Translations under genes and position numbers: made by a program
Origin: Kofleriaceae bacterium
GTDB lineage: Bacteria; Myxococcota_A; Polyangia; Haliangiales; Haliangiaceae
Length of the DNA stretch: 63,100 bases
Direction: 5' to 3'
Assembly (NCBI GenBank): GCA_018057825.1
Contig: JAGPCY010000049.1
Coordinates: 1-63,100, forward strand
Part shown: one piece after another, positions 9,701-18,079 of the stretch
Position numbering within the stretch: position 1 is the first letter of the stretch
Layout of the letters: each line of letters starts with the position of its first letter
The notes under the pieces: model-generated
What the model was told of the DNA's origin: nothing
Seen by the model: the letters and a program-made list of their open reading frames with translations, nothing else
The model's database searches: none

Positions 9701-12038
9701 CAGCGCCGCCAAGCTCCTCGAGCAACGCCTGGGCGACGACGCCCTGGCCGCGCCCGAGCGCGCCCGGATCTTGACCCAGCTCGCGGCCCTGGCGCGGGCC
9801 GGCGGCATCGAGCTGGTCGCCGAGCGCCGCATGCTCGAGGCCCTGGCCGCCGACCCCGGCTGCACGCCGGCGGTGATCGCGCTGGCCGATCTGTACGCCG
9901 ACGCCAGCCGATGGGACGACCTCGAGCTGTTCCTGCGCGGCGCGCTGTCCGACGGCGTCCCCGGCGCCCCGCCGATCATCACCGCCGAGCTGCACCGCCG
10001 CCTGGCCGCCTGCTACGAGCGCCTGGGCCGCGACGACGACGCCTACGAGACCTTGCTCACCGCCGATCGCCTCCACCGCGGCCACATCGGGGTCAAGCTC
10101 GCCCTCGGCGAGAACCGCTACAAGGCCAAGCGCTGGCGCGAGGCCGCGCTCCACCTGGGCGCGCTGGCCACCCACGACGAGGCGCCCCGCCACGCCGCCG
10201 AGGTCGCGGTCGGCCTGTACCACGCCGCGCTGGCGGAGATCCGCAGCCTGCGCCCCGAGAAGGCGCCGGCGCTGTACGCCCGCGCCCTCGAGCTGCGCCC
10301 GAGCTTCGGCCCGGCGTTGTCGGCCATGGCCGAGCTGGCCCTCGAGGCCAACCAGCCGGCCAAGGCCTACGAGTTTCTGGCCCGACAGGCCACCGCCACC
10401 GACGAGCCCGGCGAGCGGCTGCGGCTGTTCGAGGCCCTCGGCGACATGGCGCTGCAGATGCTGTCCGACGAGGACAAGGCGCTGGTGTGCTACCAGGCCG
10501 CGGTCGGCGCCGCCAACCCGCTCGACGCCCGCCACCTGCCGCTCCTCGAGAAGCTCCTCGAGCGCCAGGACCTGGCCGGCGATCACGGCGGCGCGGCGCG
10601 CACCGCCGAGCTGATGGCGGCGTTCGGCGCCAACGGCCCCGACCGCGCGGCCCGCCTCGATCGCGCCGCCCGCGACTACCTGGTGGCCGGCGATCGCGAG
10701 CGCGCCCGCGACGCCTCGGCGCGCGCGGTCGCCGCCGATCCCTACAGCCTCGACGCCGTCGAGCTGGCCAGCGAGCTGGCCCTGGCCGCCGGAGACGTCG
10801 ACGGCGCCACCGACATGCTCGGGCGCTTCCTGTCGGGCAAGGACGACGGCGCGGCGGCCGATCGGCCGCGGCGCGCGGCGCTGTGGCTGCGCCTGGGCGA
10901 GGCCCGCCGCGAGCGCGGCGACGCCAAGAGCGCCCACGCCGCCTTCGAGCGCGCGATCGCGGTGGCGCCGCGCGCCGAGGCCGCGACCGCGGCGCGTCAG
11001 GCGCTCCTGCCGGTCCTGGCCGCCGACCCGACCCGCCGCGCCGAGCTGTGCGAGCTGCGCCGGGCGCTGGCCGAGACCGCGGGCCGCGCCGCCGAGGTCG
11101 CGGCCTGGTCCGACGAGCTGCGCCGGGCCGAGCGCACGGACGAGGCCGCCGCCGCCCTCGATCTGGCGGTCGCCCTCGGCGCCACCCCGGATCTCCACCA
11201 GACCGCGTTTCGCACCATCCACCCGGCGCGCGCGATGGCCGCCGACGAACCCTACCGCGGCAGCCTCGACGCCGAGGCCCGGGCTCGGTTCCTCCACGAC
11301 CCCGACCTCGATCGGCTCGGGCCGATCTTCGCCACGCTCGCCGAGGCCGCCGGTCAGCTCTGGCCCGATCCCGACGAGGCCCTGGCCCGCGCCGAGGTCC
11401 GCGCCGCCCGGCGCATCGCCGGCTCGTCGAGCCCGGCGGCCCTGGCCTTCGTGCGGATCGCCGCCGCCCTCGGCTGCGGCCCGGCCTCGCTGTACGCCAC
11501 CGACGATCCCGCCGCGCCCGAGCTCCGCCTGGTGTGCGCGGGCACGCCGATCGTGGTGTTCGGGCCCCGCGCCTCGGCGGCGGTCGATCCGGCGCGCCGG
11601 TTCGCGCTCGGCACGATCGCCGAGCTGACCCGGCCCGAGCGCGCGGTGGTCGCCGGGCAACCGCCGGCCGAGGTCGCCACGCTCCTGGCCAGCCTGGTGC
11701 GCGGCTTCGCGGCCCCGGCCCTCCACGGCGCGGTCGCGCGCTGGGTCGGCGATCCCGATGTGCAACGCGCCCGCGACGAGGCCCTGCGCGGCGCGCTGCC
11801 GGTGCGGCTGCGCCAGCGCTTCGAGCAGCTCTTCGCCGAGCTGCCGGCCGACGCCCTCGATCTCCATCGCCACCGGGCCGCGCTGGCGCGGGTCGCCGAG
11901 CGCGCCGGGCTCCTGGTCTCGGGCGACTGCGCCGCGGCGCTGGTCGAGCCGACCGGCGGCCCCGCTGCGGTGGTCCGCACCGTCACCGACCCCGACTATC
12001 CCGCGCTGCGCGCCCGCCTGGGCGTCGCGGTCGCGTGA
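3780..12038 (+). CDS. Giant tetratricopeptide-repeat protein
   Basis: A 2752-aa protein without signal peptide or membrane segment. Residues about 40-1350 and 1455-2470 are runs of TPR/Sel1-like helical hairpins, repeatedly showing patterns such as YEAAQRWGELAAVLE and ALxxxP. The two solenoids are split by an acidic stretch (about 1360-1400, rich in Asp) and a Pro-rich linker (about 1407-1446). The last 275 residues form a non-repeat domain of unknown function. It should act as a large cytoplasmic scaffold. The microcompartment operon follows 51 bp downstream on the same strand, so co-transcription is possible but not proven. Confidence 0.88.
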   Translation: MTQRQDDTPTRPTPIAAADLDGFRKDPRDGARFATVRSALRAGGQGELLAEVCELRAPFEPNPSKAADLWAEAGEVRAVLGHAAAAERDLRAACALDPAHEQAAARLVETFLTTGRPAEAGDVLEAELDELTKRAEANPGKAKTDRAGTTRRAARHRTAAALWDQQLGRIDRALAHWQAAWRLEPERTDALAAARALYASLGDDAMVAKLYRAELDVLGDKAPPVGRAKLWLALAKVELRRGDGKAAAAAADRAVRLDAEAAAARELLAEIYGSPAWAATADDPAAGARKASELYGELGRAAFAAGDASAGLGYLRRAVGADPYHAGAATALEAALRAAERWDELDRLLAQRAALAAYAGADDERRALVAQRVELFERQRPDRGQLITALTELASLEPPRGPAATRLRTLLREDQRFAELIAQHERDLAGLGGEPAAQVAELLELATLVRDHGQDKDRAAELLHQALSLDPTNDDALARYVEHFRERRDFRGLCDLYEFSLDNAREAGAATGELVRRLEEIAQICELRLGDVPRALDAWRRIEELEPGGPKAREAIRRLSGRAKQWEQLVAVLEGEAAAAATGGERADTLRRIATTYRERQVEPRRAIALYEEVLELRPDDEVAPKALIELYEREGDDAGLARTLRRQLELDARRLGDDPAVRAGAPREWPVGKRIERLTALRKLATMCETRLGDVDGVVYAASGVLEIIPGDRDALDRMARALEQAGDKKRLIQTLEYHAAAATGPAERAKIMRRLARMAVDDGDHARALERWEQALKAAPTDEEALAAVADLYEAAQRWGELAAVLERLDLVRYPPTAAAPEPGSAAAALRARDLTRYAVIVDDKLGDGQRAIKAWERLREVTPRDRAALEALARLYRGAARYRELADLLAVHAEVYAVDDLAKATAAARERASVLADRLGATDEACKQLERLVAELAPTDLDAHSLLRRLYEARGDFQSAVRIAERELYLLAEPAAKIARALEIGVTCRDRLGDAARALQAYERVLAIDPHHDEALAAAAELHERLGDLKGALAVLERRLARTEERRTRRGLHQRIATLTAEKLGDHRGGMKAWRRAHDEAPEPSTLAELRRAAEAYGLWRELAEVYDGERKRLAGAGDPAALVAIDRELAAVCERRLSDRPRAMAALSEALAATPRDRDLLAELERLAAEADQRPLWRQVVDGHDLALRAIGGAARAELHANKARLLDDKLGDPKAAAAELLAAFAWDPDREDTRTALYKLAGKSRTWADVLAVETALAERATGGERLAALRRRAQVIEEQQKDLPRAFRGHLVGFMLAPEDADTLAHLWRLARAIGKYRDIDRTPKPEPPAAPIQLERELPPPEPVGRAAAATEELVLPDSGDLVDDDDLAEFGDLSVGDSTQPLDIDELLPPAQALAKASAPPPPTGKPRLPPPPPRPPKIVPRTQPPPAPRKAQAAVRRPPLPQLPHRPFESPWEELAAAYDLLPATDGDAKVRWLYRAAEAWENGAREVGRAFDTLARALELARRGPTGDAEARARLHRFAGDHDTWDRLAALYEGLAEDTHTPAAAVELLMEVAAIRERQGAGPRAEAQYRRILGMRPDDRVARGKLEALYRAGQRWVELAASLEERTDPRLGTAAPEAERPTLLRELAAIYDGHLGHPHDAIDTLERLRTLAPTEVAVLRELGALYGKVGRWSKVIEAHAKIVEVADGTPEAREALRAIAQVYESELELPERAIEHYQQLVGQWPDDLDALAALDRLCQGAARWTELAEVLRRRAALAAAPTERAALLARRAQILSDWLGAPEEAAAALRHARTIAPGDPALTEQLLAALIAAGRHREAVAVIEGRLEGLGPEAAAGERAALHLRLAQLRLDGLGDTAGARAAVGAALALVPTHPTALAMLARLADGDDDPRIFVDAKLREAEAATDDEARVAALYDAGVALRDRVGDTAGARAAFERVVAVRPYHADAVWALAGLIEQGGDPDSAAKLLEQRLGDDALAAPERARILTQLAALARAGGIELVAERRMLEALAADPGCTPAVIALADLYADASRWDDLELFLRGALSDGVPGAPPIITAELHRRLAACYERLGRDDDAYETLLTADRLHRGHIGVKLALGENRYKAKRWREAALHLGALATHDEAPRHAAEVAVGLYHAALAEIRSLRPEKAPALYARALELRPSFGPALSAMAELALEANQPAKAYEFLARQATATDEPGERLRLFEALGDMALQMLSDEDKALVCYQAAVGAANPLDARHLPLLEKLLERQDLAGDHGGAARTAELMAAFGANGPDRAARLDRAARDYLVAGDRERARDASARAVAADPYSLDAVELASELALAAGDVDGATDMLGRFLSGKDDGAAADRPRRAALWLRLGEARRERGDAKSAHAAFERAIAVAPRAEAATAARQALLPVLAADPTRRAELCELRRALAETAGRAAEVAAWSDELRRAERTDEAAAALDLAVALGATPDLHQTAFRTIHPARAMAADEPYRGSLDAEARARFLHDPDLDRLGPIFATLAEAAGQLWPDPDEALARAEVRAARRIAGSSSPAALAFVRIAAALGCGPASLYATDDPAAPELRLVCAGTPIVVFGPRASAAVDPARRFALGTIAELTRPERAVVAGQPPAEVATLLASLVRGFAAPALHGAVARWVGDPDVQRARDEALRGALPVRLRQRFEQLFAELPADALDLHRHRAALARVAERAGLLVSGDCAAALVEPTGGPAAVVRTVTDPDYPALRARLGVAVA

Positions 12039-12089
12039 GCCGCCGCGGCGTTGACCGCCGCCCGCCGGCCCGGTTACGGTCGGCGCTCC

Positions 12090-12503
12090 ATGTATCTGGG
12101 AGTCGTCACCGGCACCGTCGTGGCCTCGCGCAAAGCCGCCGGCCTCGAAGGCCAGAAGCTGCTCCTCGTGCAGCCGCTCGACGACACCGGCCGGTCGACC
12201 GGCGACGTCCAGGTCGCGGTCGACACCGTGGCCGCCGGGGTCGGCGATCAGGTGTACCTGGTCGGTTCGCGCGAAGCGGCCCTGGCCCTGACCCCATGGT
12301 TCGTCCCGGTCGACGCCGCGATCGTCGGGATCGTCGACGAGGTTCACACGCCCGAGCGGAGCGCCGCGGCCCCCGCGCCGGTCGACGCCGCGACACCTGA
12401 TACCGCCGCGCCCGAGCCGGTCGACGACGATCCGACCGAGGCCACCGACACCCGGCCGCGCAAGCGTCCGCAGGCCACCGCCAAGCCGGAGCGCGCGCGA
12501 TGA
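12090..12503 (+). CDS. EutN/CcmL-family microcompartment vertex protein (BMC-P), tailed
   Basis: A 137-aa protein. Residues 1-90 carry the EutN/CcmL hallmarks [42 protein letters not shown] and [12 protein letters not shown]. These proteins form pentamers that cap the vertices of bacterial microcompartment shells. A roughly 45-residue Ala/Pro/Asp tail ending in basic residues extends beyond the usual fold and may be disordered. Its TGA overlaps the next ATG by 4 nt (ATGA). ATG 12090 is the family start. No hexameric shell gene (BMC-H/T) lies in this window. Confidence 0.9.
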   Translation: MYLGVVTGTVVASRKAAGLEGQKLLLVQPLDDTGRSTGDVQVAVDTVAAGVGDQVYLVGSREAALALTPWFVPVDAAIVGIVDEVHTPERSAAAPAPVDAATPDTAAPEPVDDDPTEATDTRPRKRPQATAKPERAR

Positions 12504-12769
12504 GGTTGTGCCGGGTCCTCGGCAACGTCACCGCGACGGTCAAGCACCCGGCCTTCGCCGGTCGCACGCTCCTGGTCGTCCAGCCGATCGATCCGGCCGG
12601 CGCCGACCTGGGCGATAGCTTCGTCGCGGTCGACCACGCCCAGGCCGGCCCCGGCGATCGGGTGCTGGTCCTCACCGAGGGCAACGGCGTGCGGCAGATC
12701 GTCAAGCAAGGCGACCAGGTCCCGATCCGCTCGCTGGTGGTCGGCATCGTCGACGCGGTCGAGGCATGA
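12500..12769 (+). CDS. EutN/CcmL-family microcompartment vertex protein (BMC-P), short
   Basis: An 89-aa protein of standard EutN/CcmL length: [42 protein letters not shown] and the closing [10 protein letters not shown]. It is a paralogue of the preceding gene without the tail. It overlaps both neighbours by ATGA, so the three genes must be translated as one unit. Two different pentamer proteins side by side suggest non-equivalent vertices or a regulatory vertex, as in other multi-BMC-P systems. Confidence 0.9.
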   Translation: MRLCRVLGNVTATVKHPAFAGRTLLVVQPIDPAGADLGDSFVAVDHAQAGPGDRVLVLTEGNGVRQIVKQGDQVPIRSLVVGIVDAVEA

Positions 12770-13638
12770 GCGGCCCCCAGCCGACCCGCAAGGGCGCGAT
12801 CGCCGCGATCGCCCGCGACCTCCACGCCCGCGGCTGGGTCGCCAACCACGACGGCAACGTCACTGTCCGCGACGGCGGCGGCTTCCTCGCCACGCCGACC
12901 GCGACCTCGAAGCGGGTGATCGCCGAGCGCGACGTCCTCACTCTCGACGCCGCCGGCAAGGTGATCGGCCAGGGCAAGGTCTTCGGCGAGCTCGGCTTGC
13001 ACCTCGCGGTCTACCAGCGCCGGCCCGACGTCGGCGCCGTGATCCACGCCCACCCGGTGGCGGCCACCGCGATCGCCTGCGGCCCCGGCGGCGTCACCGA
13101 CCATCCGATCGCGCGGCCGTTCATCGCCGAGGCGGTGGTGTCTCTCGGCCCGATCATCCCCCGGGTCGGCTTCGCGCCCCCCGGCGAACCGGCGGTCGCG
13201 GCCCTGGCCCCGTGGTGCGAGACCGTCGACGCGGTCCTGCTCGGCGGCCACGGCGTCATCGCTTGGGGCGCCGACCTCGAGCAAGCGCTCCTGCGCCTCG
13301 AGCTGGTCGAGCACCTGGCCAAGATCGCGCTCGCGGCCGCGCCGCTGGGCGGCGTCCGGCCGCTGCCCGAGGCCGCGCTCGCCCCGCTGCTGGCCGCCCG
13401 CGCCAAGGCCGGGCTGGGCCGCGCCGCCGATGGTGCTTCGAAGCTGGCCGCCGATCTGATCGCCCGTCCACCCGACGGTGCGCCCCGCCCCTCCGACGGG
13501 GCCTCGGCGCGCCCGGTCGTCGCCTGCGCGCCGGCGCCCCACAGCCCGGTCGCCACGATCCCGCCCGGCAAGCCCGCGGTCGATCTCGCCGCCATCGTCC
13601 GCGACGAGCTCCTCGCCGCCCTGCGCGACGGCCGCTAA
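12766..13638 (+). CDS. Class II aldolase (fuculose-phosphate-aldolase-like) with C-terminal encapsulation-type peptide
   Basis: A 290-aa protein. Residues 1-205 match zinc-dependent class II aldolases/Ara[10 protein letters not shown] near the N-terminus, the acidic FGELGLHL, the zinc pair in HAHP and a third His in GGHGVIAWG. Such enzymes cleave L-fuculose- or rhamnulose-1-phosphate to lactaldehyde and DHAP. After a Pro/Ala-rich linker (about 210-272) the protein ends in a short amphipathic helix, [18 protein letters not shown]. This is the architecture of peptides that load enzymes into microcompartments. Operonic position behind two BMC-P genes supports cargo status. The TAA overlaps the convergent kinase stop. 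Confidence 0.88.
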   Translation: MSGPQPTRKGAIAAIARDLHARGWVANHDGNVTVRDGGGFLATPTATSKRVIAERDVLTLDAAGKVIGQGKVFGELGLHLAVYQRRPDVGAVIHAHPVAATAIACGPGGVTDHPIARPFIAEAVVSLGPIIPRVGFAPPGEPAVAALAPWCETVDAVLLGGHGVIAWGADLEQALLRLELVEHLAKIALAAAPLGGVRPLPEAALAPLLAARAKAGLGRAADGASKLAADLIARPPDGAPRPSDGASARPVVACAPAPHSPVATIPPGKPAVDLAAIVRDELLAALRDGR

Positions 13639-14501
13639 CGCTCCGTCGCTACCGTCCGCGCCGCCTCCTCGATCGCCGACGCCATCGCCTGCGCCGAGGC
13701 GAAGCGCCGCTCCGGCTCCTTGGCCAGCGCCTGGTTGACCAGGCGCACCACCGCCTCGGGCGGCGGCTGCGGCGCGACGCTGTCGAGCGGCGGTGGATCG
13801 TCGTGCAGGTGGGCGCTGATCAGCTCGTAGTCGTCGGCGCCGACGAACGGCGCCCGCCCCGCGATCAGCTCGTACAAGATGATCCCGAGCGCGTACAGAT
13901 CGCTGCGCGCATCGGCCGGCCGACCGCGCAGGCGCTCGGGGGCCAGGTAGGTCAGGCTGCCGACCACATGGCCGCGCGCGGTCAGCTTGGCGCCACCCTC
14001 GAGGGCCGCGAACCCAAAGTCGATCACGATCACCCGCTCGACCGGCCCCGGCGACGGCTCGAGCATCAGGTTGGCCGGCTTGAGATCGCGGTGCAAGACG
14101 CCCTGGGCGTGGACCGCGGCCAGCCCCTGCAAGGCCTGCCACACGTACGACAGCGCGCGCGCCGGCGCGACCGCGCCCTGCTGCTTGAGGACCGCGCGCA
14201 GCGAGTGGCCGCGCAACAGCTCGACCACCAAGTACGGCTCGGCGAACTCGGTCACGCCGCTGGCGTAGAGCGCCGCGACGTTGCGATGAGAGATCTTGCC
14301 CTGGACGTCGGCCTCGCGCTGAAACCGGGCCACCGCCTCGGGATCGCGCGCCACCTGATCGCGGAGGATCTTGACCGCCACGGTCTGGCCGGCGACGTCA
14401 TCGCGCGCCCGGTAGACGTCAGCCATCGCGCCCCGACCGATCAGCTTCTCGAGGCGGTAGCGCCCGTCGATCGCGGTACCCGAGCGGTCGCCGGCGGCCA
14501 T
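13635..14501 (-). CDS. Soluble Ser/Thr protein kinase
   Basis: A 288-aa Hanks-type kinase consisting of little more than the catalytic domain: [10 protein letters not shown] glycine loop, VAVKIL lysine, [10 protein letters not shown] catalytic loop, IDFGFAAL magnesium loop and [10 protein letters not shown]. There is no membrane segment or sensor domain, so it is probably cytoplasmic and regulated by partners. ATG 14501 lies 3 bp past the stop of the upstream outer-membrane-type gene, suggesting one operon. Its stop overlaps the aldolase stop on the other strand. Confidence 0.92.
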   Translation of the reverse strand: MAAGDRSGTAIDGRYRLEKLIGRGAMADVYRARDDVAGQTVAVKILRDQVARDPEAVARFQREADVQGKISHRNVAALYASGVTEFAEPYLVVELLRGHSLRAVLKQQGAVAPARALSYVWQALQGLAAVHAQGVLHRDLKPANLMLEPSPGPVERVIVIDFGFAALEGGAKLTARGHVVGSLTYLAPERLRGRPADARSDLYALGIILYELIAGRAPFVGADDYELISAHLHDDPPPLDSVAPQPPPEAVVRLVNQALAKEPERRFASAQAMASAIEEAARTVATER

Positions 14502-14503
14502 AC

Positions 14504-15985
14504 CTAGCGAGCGTACACCATGCCCGGTGCGGTCGTCCCGGCCGCACCCGATCGCGACAGCGTCAACGCGGCCTGACCACTCCACGCGGCGATCGGCGCG
14601 CCGCCATCGAGCTCGGCGTAGTAGCTCTTGCCACCGGTCAGATCGAGGCGCGCGTCGATCCCCCACAGCCGCCGCGCCGCCGCCAGCTCGACGCCGCCGG
14701 TCACGGTGCCGGCCCCGAGCGTGCCGTCGGGCGCCATCGGCGCGGTGTGGGCCAGGACGCCGCGGCCGGTCAGGGTCCACGGCCCGACGTGGGCCCAGGC
14801 CTCGGTGGTCGCGCGCAGCTCGATCGCCGGGCGCAGCCGCATGTCGAAGGTGGCGTCGCGCTCGAGCCCGATCATCGCGCCGCTGCCGGTCAGCTCGCCG
14901 TAGCCGGCGCCGATCGCGAACAAGGCCGGCGCCTCGACCTCCTCGGGTCCGGCCTCGGGGTCGTCGGCCATGACGCTGCCGTAGCCGATCCGGTACAGCG
15001 TGCCAGTGGTCGGGTTGCGCAGCGCGACGTACAGCGGCCAGATGACGTCGACCGCCGCGACCTGCTCGCCGACCTGGACCTCGCGCAGCTCGAGCCGCGG
15101 GAAGTCGAGCTGGAACTCGAACGGCACCTTGGTCGTCCGTCCGATCATGCGCAGCATCGCGCCGTCCCAGCGCCGCTCGAGCCGACGCGTGCCCTGATCG
15201 ATCCGCTCGACCGCGCCACCGATCGGGAACACGTCGAAGGTGTAGGCCTCGCGCGCCGCGACGTCGCGATCACACGGCCGCTGCGAGTACGCGCCGTCGC
15301 CGACCCGCGCGCAGTCGCCGGTCTCGATCCGCACCATGCGCACCGCGCCGGCCAGCGCGTAGGCGTCGAAGGCCGCGCGATCGAGCTCGGCGGCGGCGAA
15401 CCTCCCGGGGCGCGCCGCCAGCCGGCCGCGGACCTCGAGGTCCCAGCTCCCCGGGGCCATCGCCCAGTTGGCGCGATCGTCGTAGGTCGGCGTCGGGTTG
15501 GCGCCGACCGCGGCGATCACGTCGAGGCCGCGCCCGAGGGACGGGTCCCAGCGCGGGGCGACCGCCAGCGACGCAGCCACGGTCTGGCCGCCCGCGCAGT
15601 CGCCGAGGTCGAAGTCGAGCGCGACGTCGACCCGCGCGGTGACGCCCAGCTCGACGCGCGACCCACCGCTATCCGCGATCGCCGCCGCCCGCGCGTCGTA
15701 CCCAGCCCCGACCGCCACCGCGTGCAGGCTGCGGCGCGGCAGCAGGCTACACAGGAGGACCCCCGCGTCGGGATCGCGCGGCACGCTCGACGGCGGCGCC
15801 AGCGCGAGGGCCGGCGCCAGGACGGTCGGCTCCGCCACCACCGCGGCCTCCTCCGGGACCTCGCCGGCCTCGAGCACCGGCGGCGGCAGGTCGTCGCCCC
15901 GGGCCACCGCCGGCGCCAGCGCGCTCGCCACGAGCGCCGCCGCCATCGAGCCAACCAGGGGAGATCGAGCGACCGTTCGGACCAT
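14504..15985 (-). CDS. Secreted or outer-membrane protein of unknown function
   Basis: A 493-aa protein. Residues 1-30 form a signal peptide (basic start, long Ala/Val core, APAVARGDD). A Pro/Glu/Val-rich segment follows, then alternating short strands rich in Tyr, Arg and Asp and ending in aromatic MVYAR, which suggests a beta-barrel or beta-rich surface protein. No family recognised. The kinase gene follows after 2 bp, so the pair is likely co-expressed. The ATG sits at the centre of a perfect 16-bp palindrome. Confidence 0.65.
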   Translation of the reverse strand: MVRTVARSPLVGSMAAALVASALAPAVARGDDLPPPVLEAGEVPEEAAVVAEPTVLAPALALAPPSSVPRDPDAGVLLCSLLPRRSLHAVAVGAGYDARAAAIADSGGSRVELGVTARVDVALDFDLGDCAGGQTVAASLAVAPRWDPSLGRGLDVIAAVGANPTPTYDDRANWAMAPGSWDLEVRGRLAARPGRFAAAELDRAAFDAYALAGAVRMVRIETGDCARVGDGAYSQRPCDRDVAAREAYTFDVFPIGGAVERIDQGTRRLERRWDGAMLRMIGRTTKVPFEFQLDFPRLELREVQVGEQVAAVDVIWPLYVALRNPTTGTLYRIGYGSVMADDPEAGPEEVEAPALFAIGAGYGELTGSGAMIGLERDATFDMRLRPAIELRATTEAWAHVGPWTLTGRGVLAHTAPMAPDGTLGAGTVTGGVELAAARRLWGIDARLDLTGGKSYYAELDGGAPIAAWSGQAALTLSRSGAAGTTAPGMVYAR

Positions 15986-15992
15986 GGTCCGA
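15977..15992. promoter_or_regulatory. 16-bp palindrome centred on a start codon
   Basis: TCGGACCATGGTCCGA is a perfect palindrome that contains the ATG (15985-15983) of the outer-membrane-type gene. A dimeric repressor bound here would block initiation of the outer-membrane-protein/kinase operon, or RNA folding could mask the start. Confidence 0.4.
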
Positions 15993-16139
15993 CCAGTAGC
16001 AACCGCGATACCACGCGTGAACTCAGGAGGTTACGGTCGCCTGCCGGCCCGGCGCCGCCCGACCTCCACCACCGGCGACGAGTTTCCGACGGGCCGCCGC
16101 GGCTTGACCGTCAGCGCCGGCGCGCGTTACTCCCACCCC

Positions 16140-17108
16140 GTGGCCACGCGATCCGCCTCGTTCGCTCATCGCCACCTGGTCGGCATCGCCGACCTCGACG
16201 CCGCCGCGATCGGCGTGATCCTCGACCTGGCCGACCGCCACCAGGCGATCGCCGCCGAGCCGGTCAAGAAGCTCGCGACCCTGCGCGGCAAGACCGTCAT
16301 CAACCTGTTCTTCGAGAACTCGACCCGGACCCGGACCTCGTTCGAGATCGCGGCCAAGCGCCTGAGCGCCGACGCCGTCAACATCTCGCCCTCGCAGAGC
16401 TCGGCGGCCAAGGGCGAGACGCTCCTCGACACCGCCAAGAACCTCGACGCCATGGGCCCCGACGTCGTCGTGGTCCGCCACGCCATGGGCGGCGCACCGC
16501 ACCTCTTGGCCCGGACCCTGCGGTGCGCGGTGGTCAACGCCGGCGACGGCCAGCATGAGCATCCGACCCAGGCCTTGCTCGACGCCGCCACGATGCGCCG
16601 CCACAAGGGCCAGCTCGCCGGACTCGAGGTCGCGATCGTCGGCGACCTCGCCCACTCGCGGGTCGCGCGCTCGAACCTCCTGTGCCTGACCAAGCTCGGC
16701 GCCCGGGTCCGGTTGTGCGCGCCGTGGACGCTCTTGCCGCCGGGGCTGACCGAGCTCGGCGGCGACCTGACCCGCGAGCGCAGCCGCATCACCACCCGCC
16801 TCGAGGACGCCCTCGACGGCGCCGACGTCGTCATGATGCTGCGGGTCCAGCACGAGCGCACCGCCGGCGAGGCCCCGCGGTTCGCCAACCCGCGCGAGTT
16901 CTCCCGCACCTACGGCCTGTCGGCGCGGACCTTGGCCTACGCCAAGCCCGACGCGATCGTCATGCACCCGGGCCCGATCAACCGCGGGGTCGAGCTGGCC
17001 CCCGACGTCGCCGACAGCGGCCGCGCGGTCATCCTTGAGCAGGTGAGCTGGGGCGTCGCGGTGCGCATGGCGGTGCTCGAGCTTCTGACCGGGAGCGCCG
17101 AGGCATGA
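16140..17108 (+). CDS. pyrB: Aspartate carbamoyltransferase catalytic subunit
   Basis: A 322-aa protein that condenses carbamoyl phosphate with aspartate in pyrimidine synthesis. The carbamoyl-phosphate loop is STRTRTSFE (Ser61). [12 protein letters not shown] carries the 80s-loop lysine. [22 protein letters not shown] and HPGPINRG complete the active site. Length is normal for PyrB. The GTG at 16140 gives the family N-terminus. The stop overlaps the next ATG by 4 nt, tying pyrB to an ABC exporter rather than to pyrC or carbamoyl-phosphate synthase, which are not seen here. Confidence 0.95.
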   Translation: MATRSASFAHRHLVGIADLDAAAIGVILDLADRHQAIAAEPVKKLATLRGKTVINLFFENSTRTRTSFEIAAKRLSADAVNISPSQSSAAKGETLLDTAKNLDAMGPDVVVVRHAMGGAPHLLARTLRCAVVNAGDGQHEHPTQALLDAATMRRHKGQLAGLEVAIVGDLAHSRVARSNLLCLTKLGARVRLCAPWTLLPPGLTELGGDLTRERSRITTRLEDALDGADVVMMLRVQHERTAGEAPRFANPREFSRTYGLSARTLAYAKPDAIVMHPGPINRGVELAPDVADSGRAVILEQVSWGVAVRMAVLELLTGSAEA

Positions 17109-18079
17109 CCGCGGCCGCCGTCACCGTCGCCGGCGTCAGCAAGCGCTTCGGCAACCACACCGCGGTCGACGACCTGTCGTTCACGGTGCCAGCCGGCGTG
17201 ATCTACGGCGTCCTCGGCCCCAACGGCGCCGGCAAGTCGACCACGCTGCGGATGATGAACGACATCATCGCGCCCGACACCGGCACGATCGAGCTGCTCG
17301 GCCGGCTGCGCCCGGGCCGGGCCGCCGCGCCCCACGTCGGGTTCCTCCCCGAGGAGCGCGGGCTCTACCCGAAGATGCGAGTGGCCGAGATGATCGGCTT
17401 CATGGGCGAGCTGCGCGGCCTGACCCGCGCCGACGCCAAGACCCGGACCACGCGCTGGCTCGAGCGCCTCGGCCTGGGCCAGTGGCACAGCAACAAGGTC
17501 GCCGATCTCAGCAAGGGCATGCAGCAGAAGGTGCAGTTCGCGTGCGCGCTGATCCACCAGCCCGAGCTGGTGATCCTCGACGAGCCGTGGAGCGGCCTCG
17601 ATCCGATCAACGCCGACGTCCTGCGCGACATCGTCCGGCAGGAGCGCGATCGCGGCGCCACCGTCTTGTTCTCGACCCACCTGATGGAGCAGGCCGAGCA
17701 GATCTGCGAGCAGATCTGCATCATCGCCCGCGGCAAGAAGGTCCTCGACGGCCGCCTGGCCGAGCTCAAGCGCGCCGCCGCCACCGCCGGCCGGGTCGCC
17801 CTCGGCTTCGTCGACGCCGCGGCCGCGGCGCGGGCCGCGCCGGTCCTGGCCGACCCCAGCCTGGTCGCCGGCCCGGTCCGCCGCGATCCGACCGACCCGC
17901 TGGTCGCCGAGCTCGACGTCGCGCCGGCGGTCGCGCCGCAGCGCCTGCTGGCCGCGCTGGTCGCCGCCGAGGTCGGGCTGGCGCGGTTCGAGCACGTCAC
18001 TCCCTCGCTGCACACGATGTTCGTCGACGCCGTCGGCCGGACCGCCGCCGAGGTCGCCGAGCGCCGGGAGGTCGCGTGA
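17105..18079 (+). CDS. ABC transporter ATP-binding protein, NatA-like
   Basis: A 324-aa ATPase with Walker [10 protein letters not shown] (about residue 38), signature LSKGMQQK (about 135) and Walker [14 protein letters not shown] (about 155), followed by the switch histidine in [12 protein letters not shown] DrrA/NatA-type C-terminal extension of about 90 residues is present. It should power the NatB-like permease encoded next, exporting sodium, a drug or a lipid. It overlaps pyrB by ATGA and the permease by GTGA. Confidence 0.92.
   Translation: MTAAAVTVAGVSKRFGNHTAVDDLSFTVPAGVIYGVLGPNGAGKSTTLRMMNDIIAPDTGTIELLGRLRPGRAAAPHVGFLPEERGLYPKMRVAEMIGFMGELRGLTRADAKTRTTRWLERLGLGQWHSNKVADLSKGMQQKVQFACALIHQPELVILDEPWSGLDPINADVLRDIVRQERDRGATVLFSTHLMEQAEQICEQICIIARGKKVLDGRLAELKRAAATAGRVALGFVDAAAAARAAPVLADPSLVAGPVRRDPTDPLVAELDVAPAVAPQRLLAALVAAEVGLARFEHVTPSLHTMFVDAVGRTAAEVAERREVA

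Noticed and set aside
8793-12347. 1184-residue open frame on the minus strand
   Set aside because: Antisense shadow of the TPR gene and first BMC-P gene; no recognisable motif and composition typical of GC-rich shadows.
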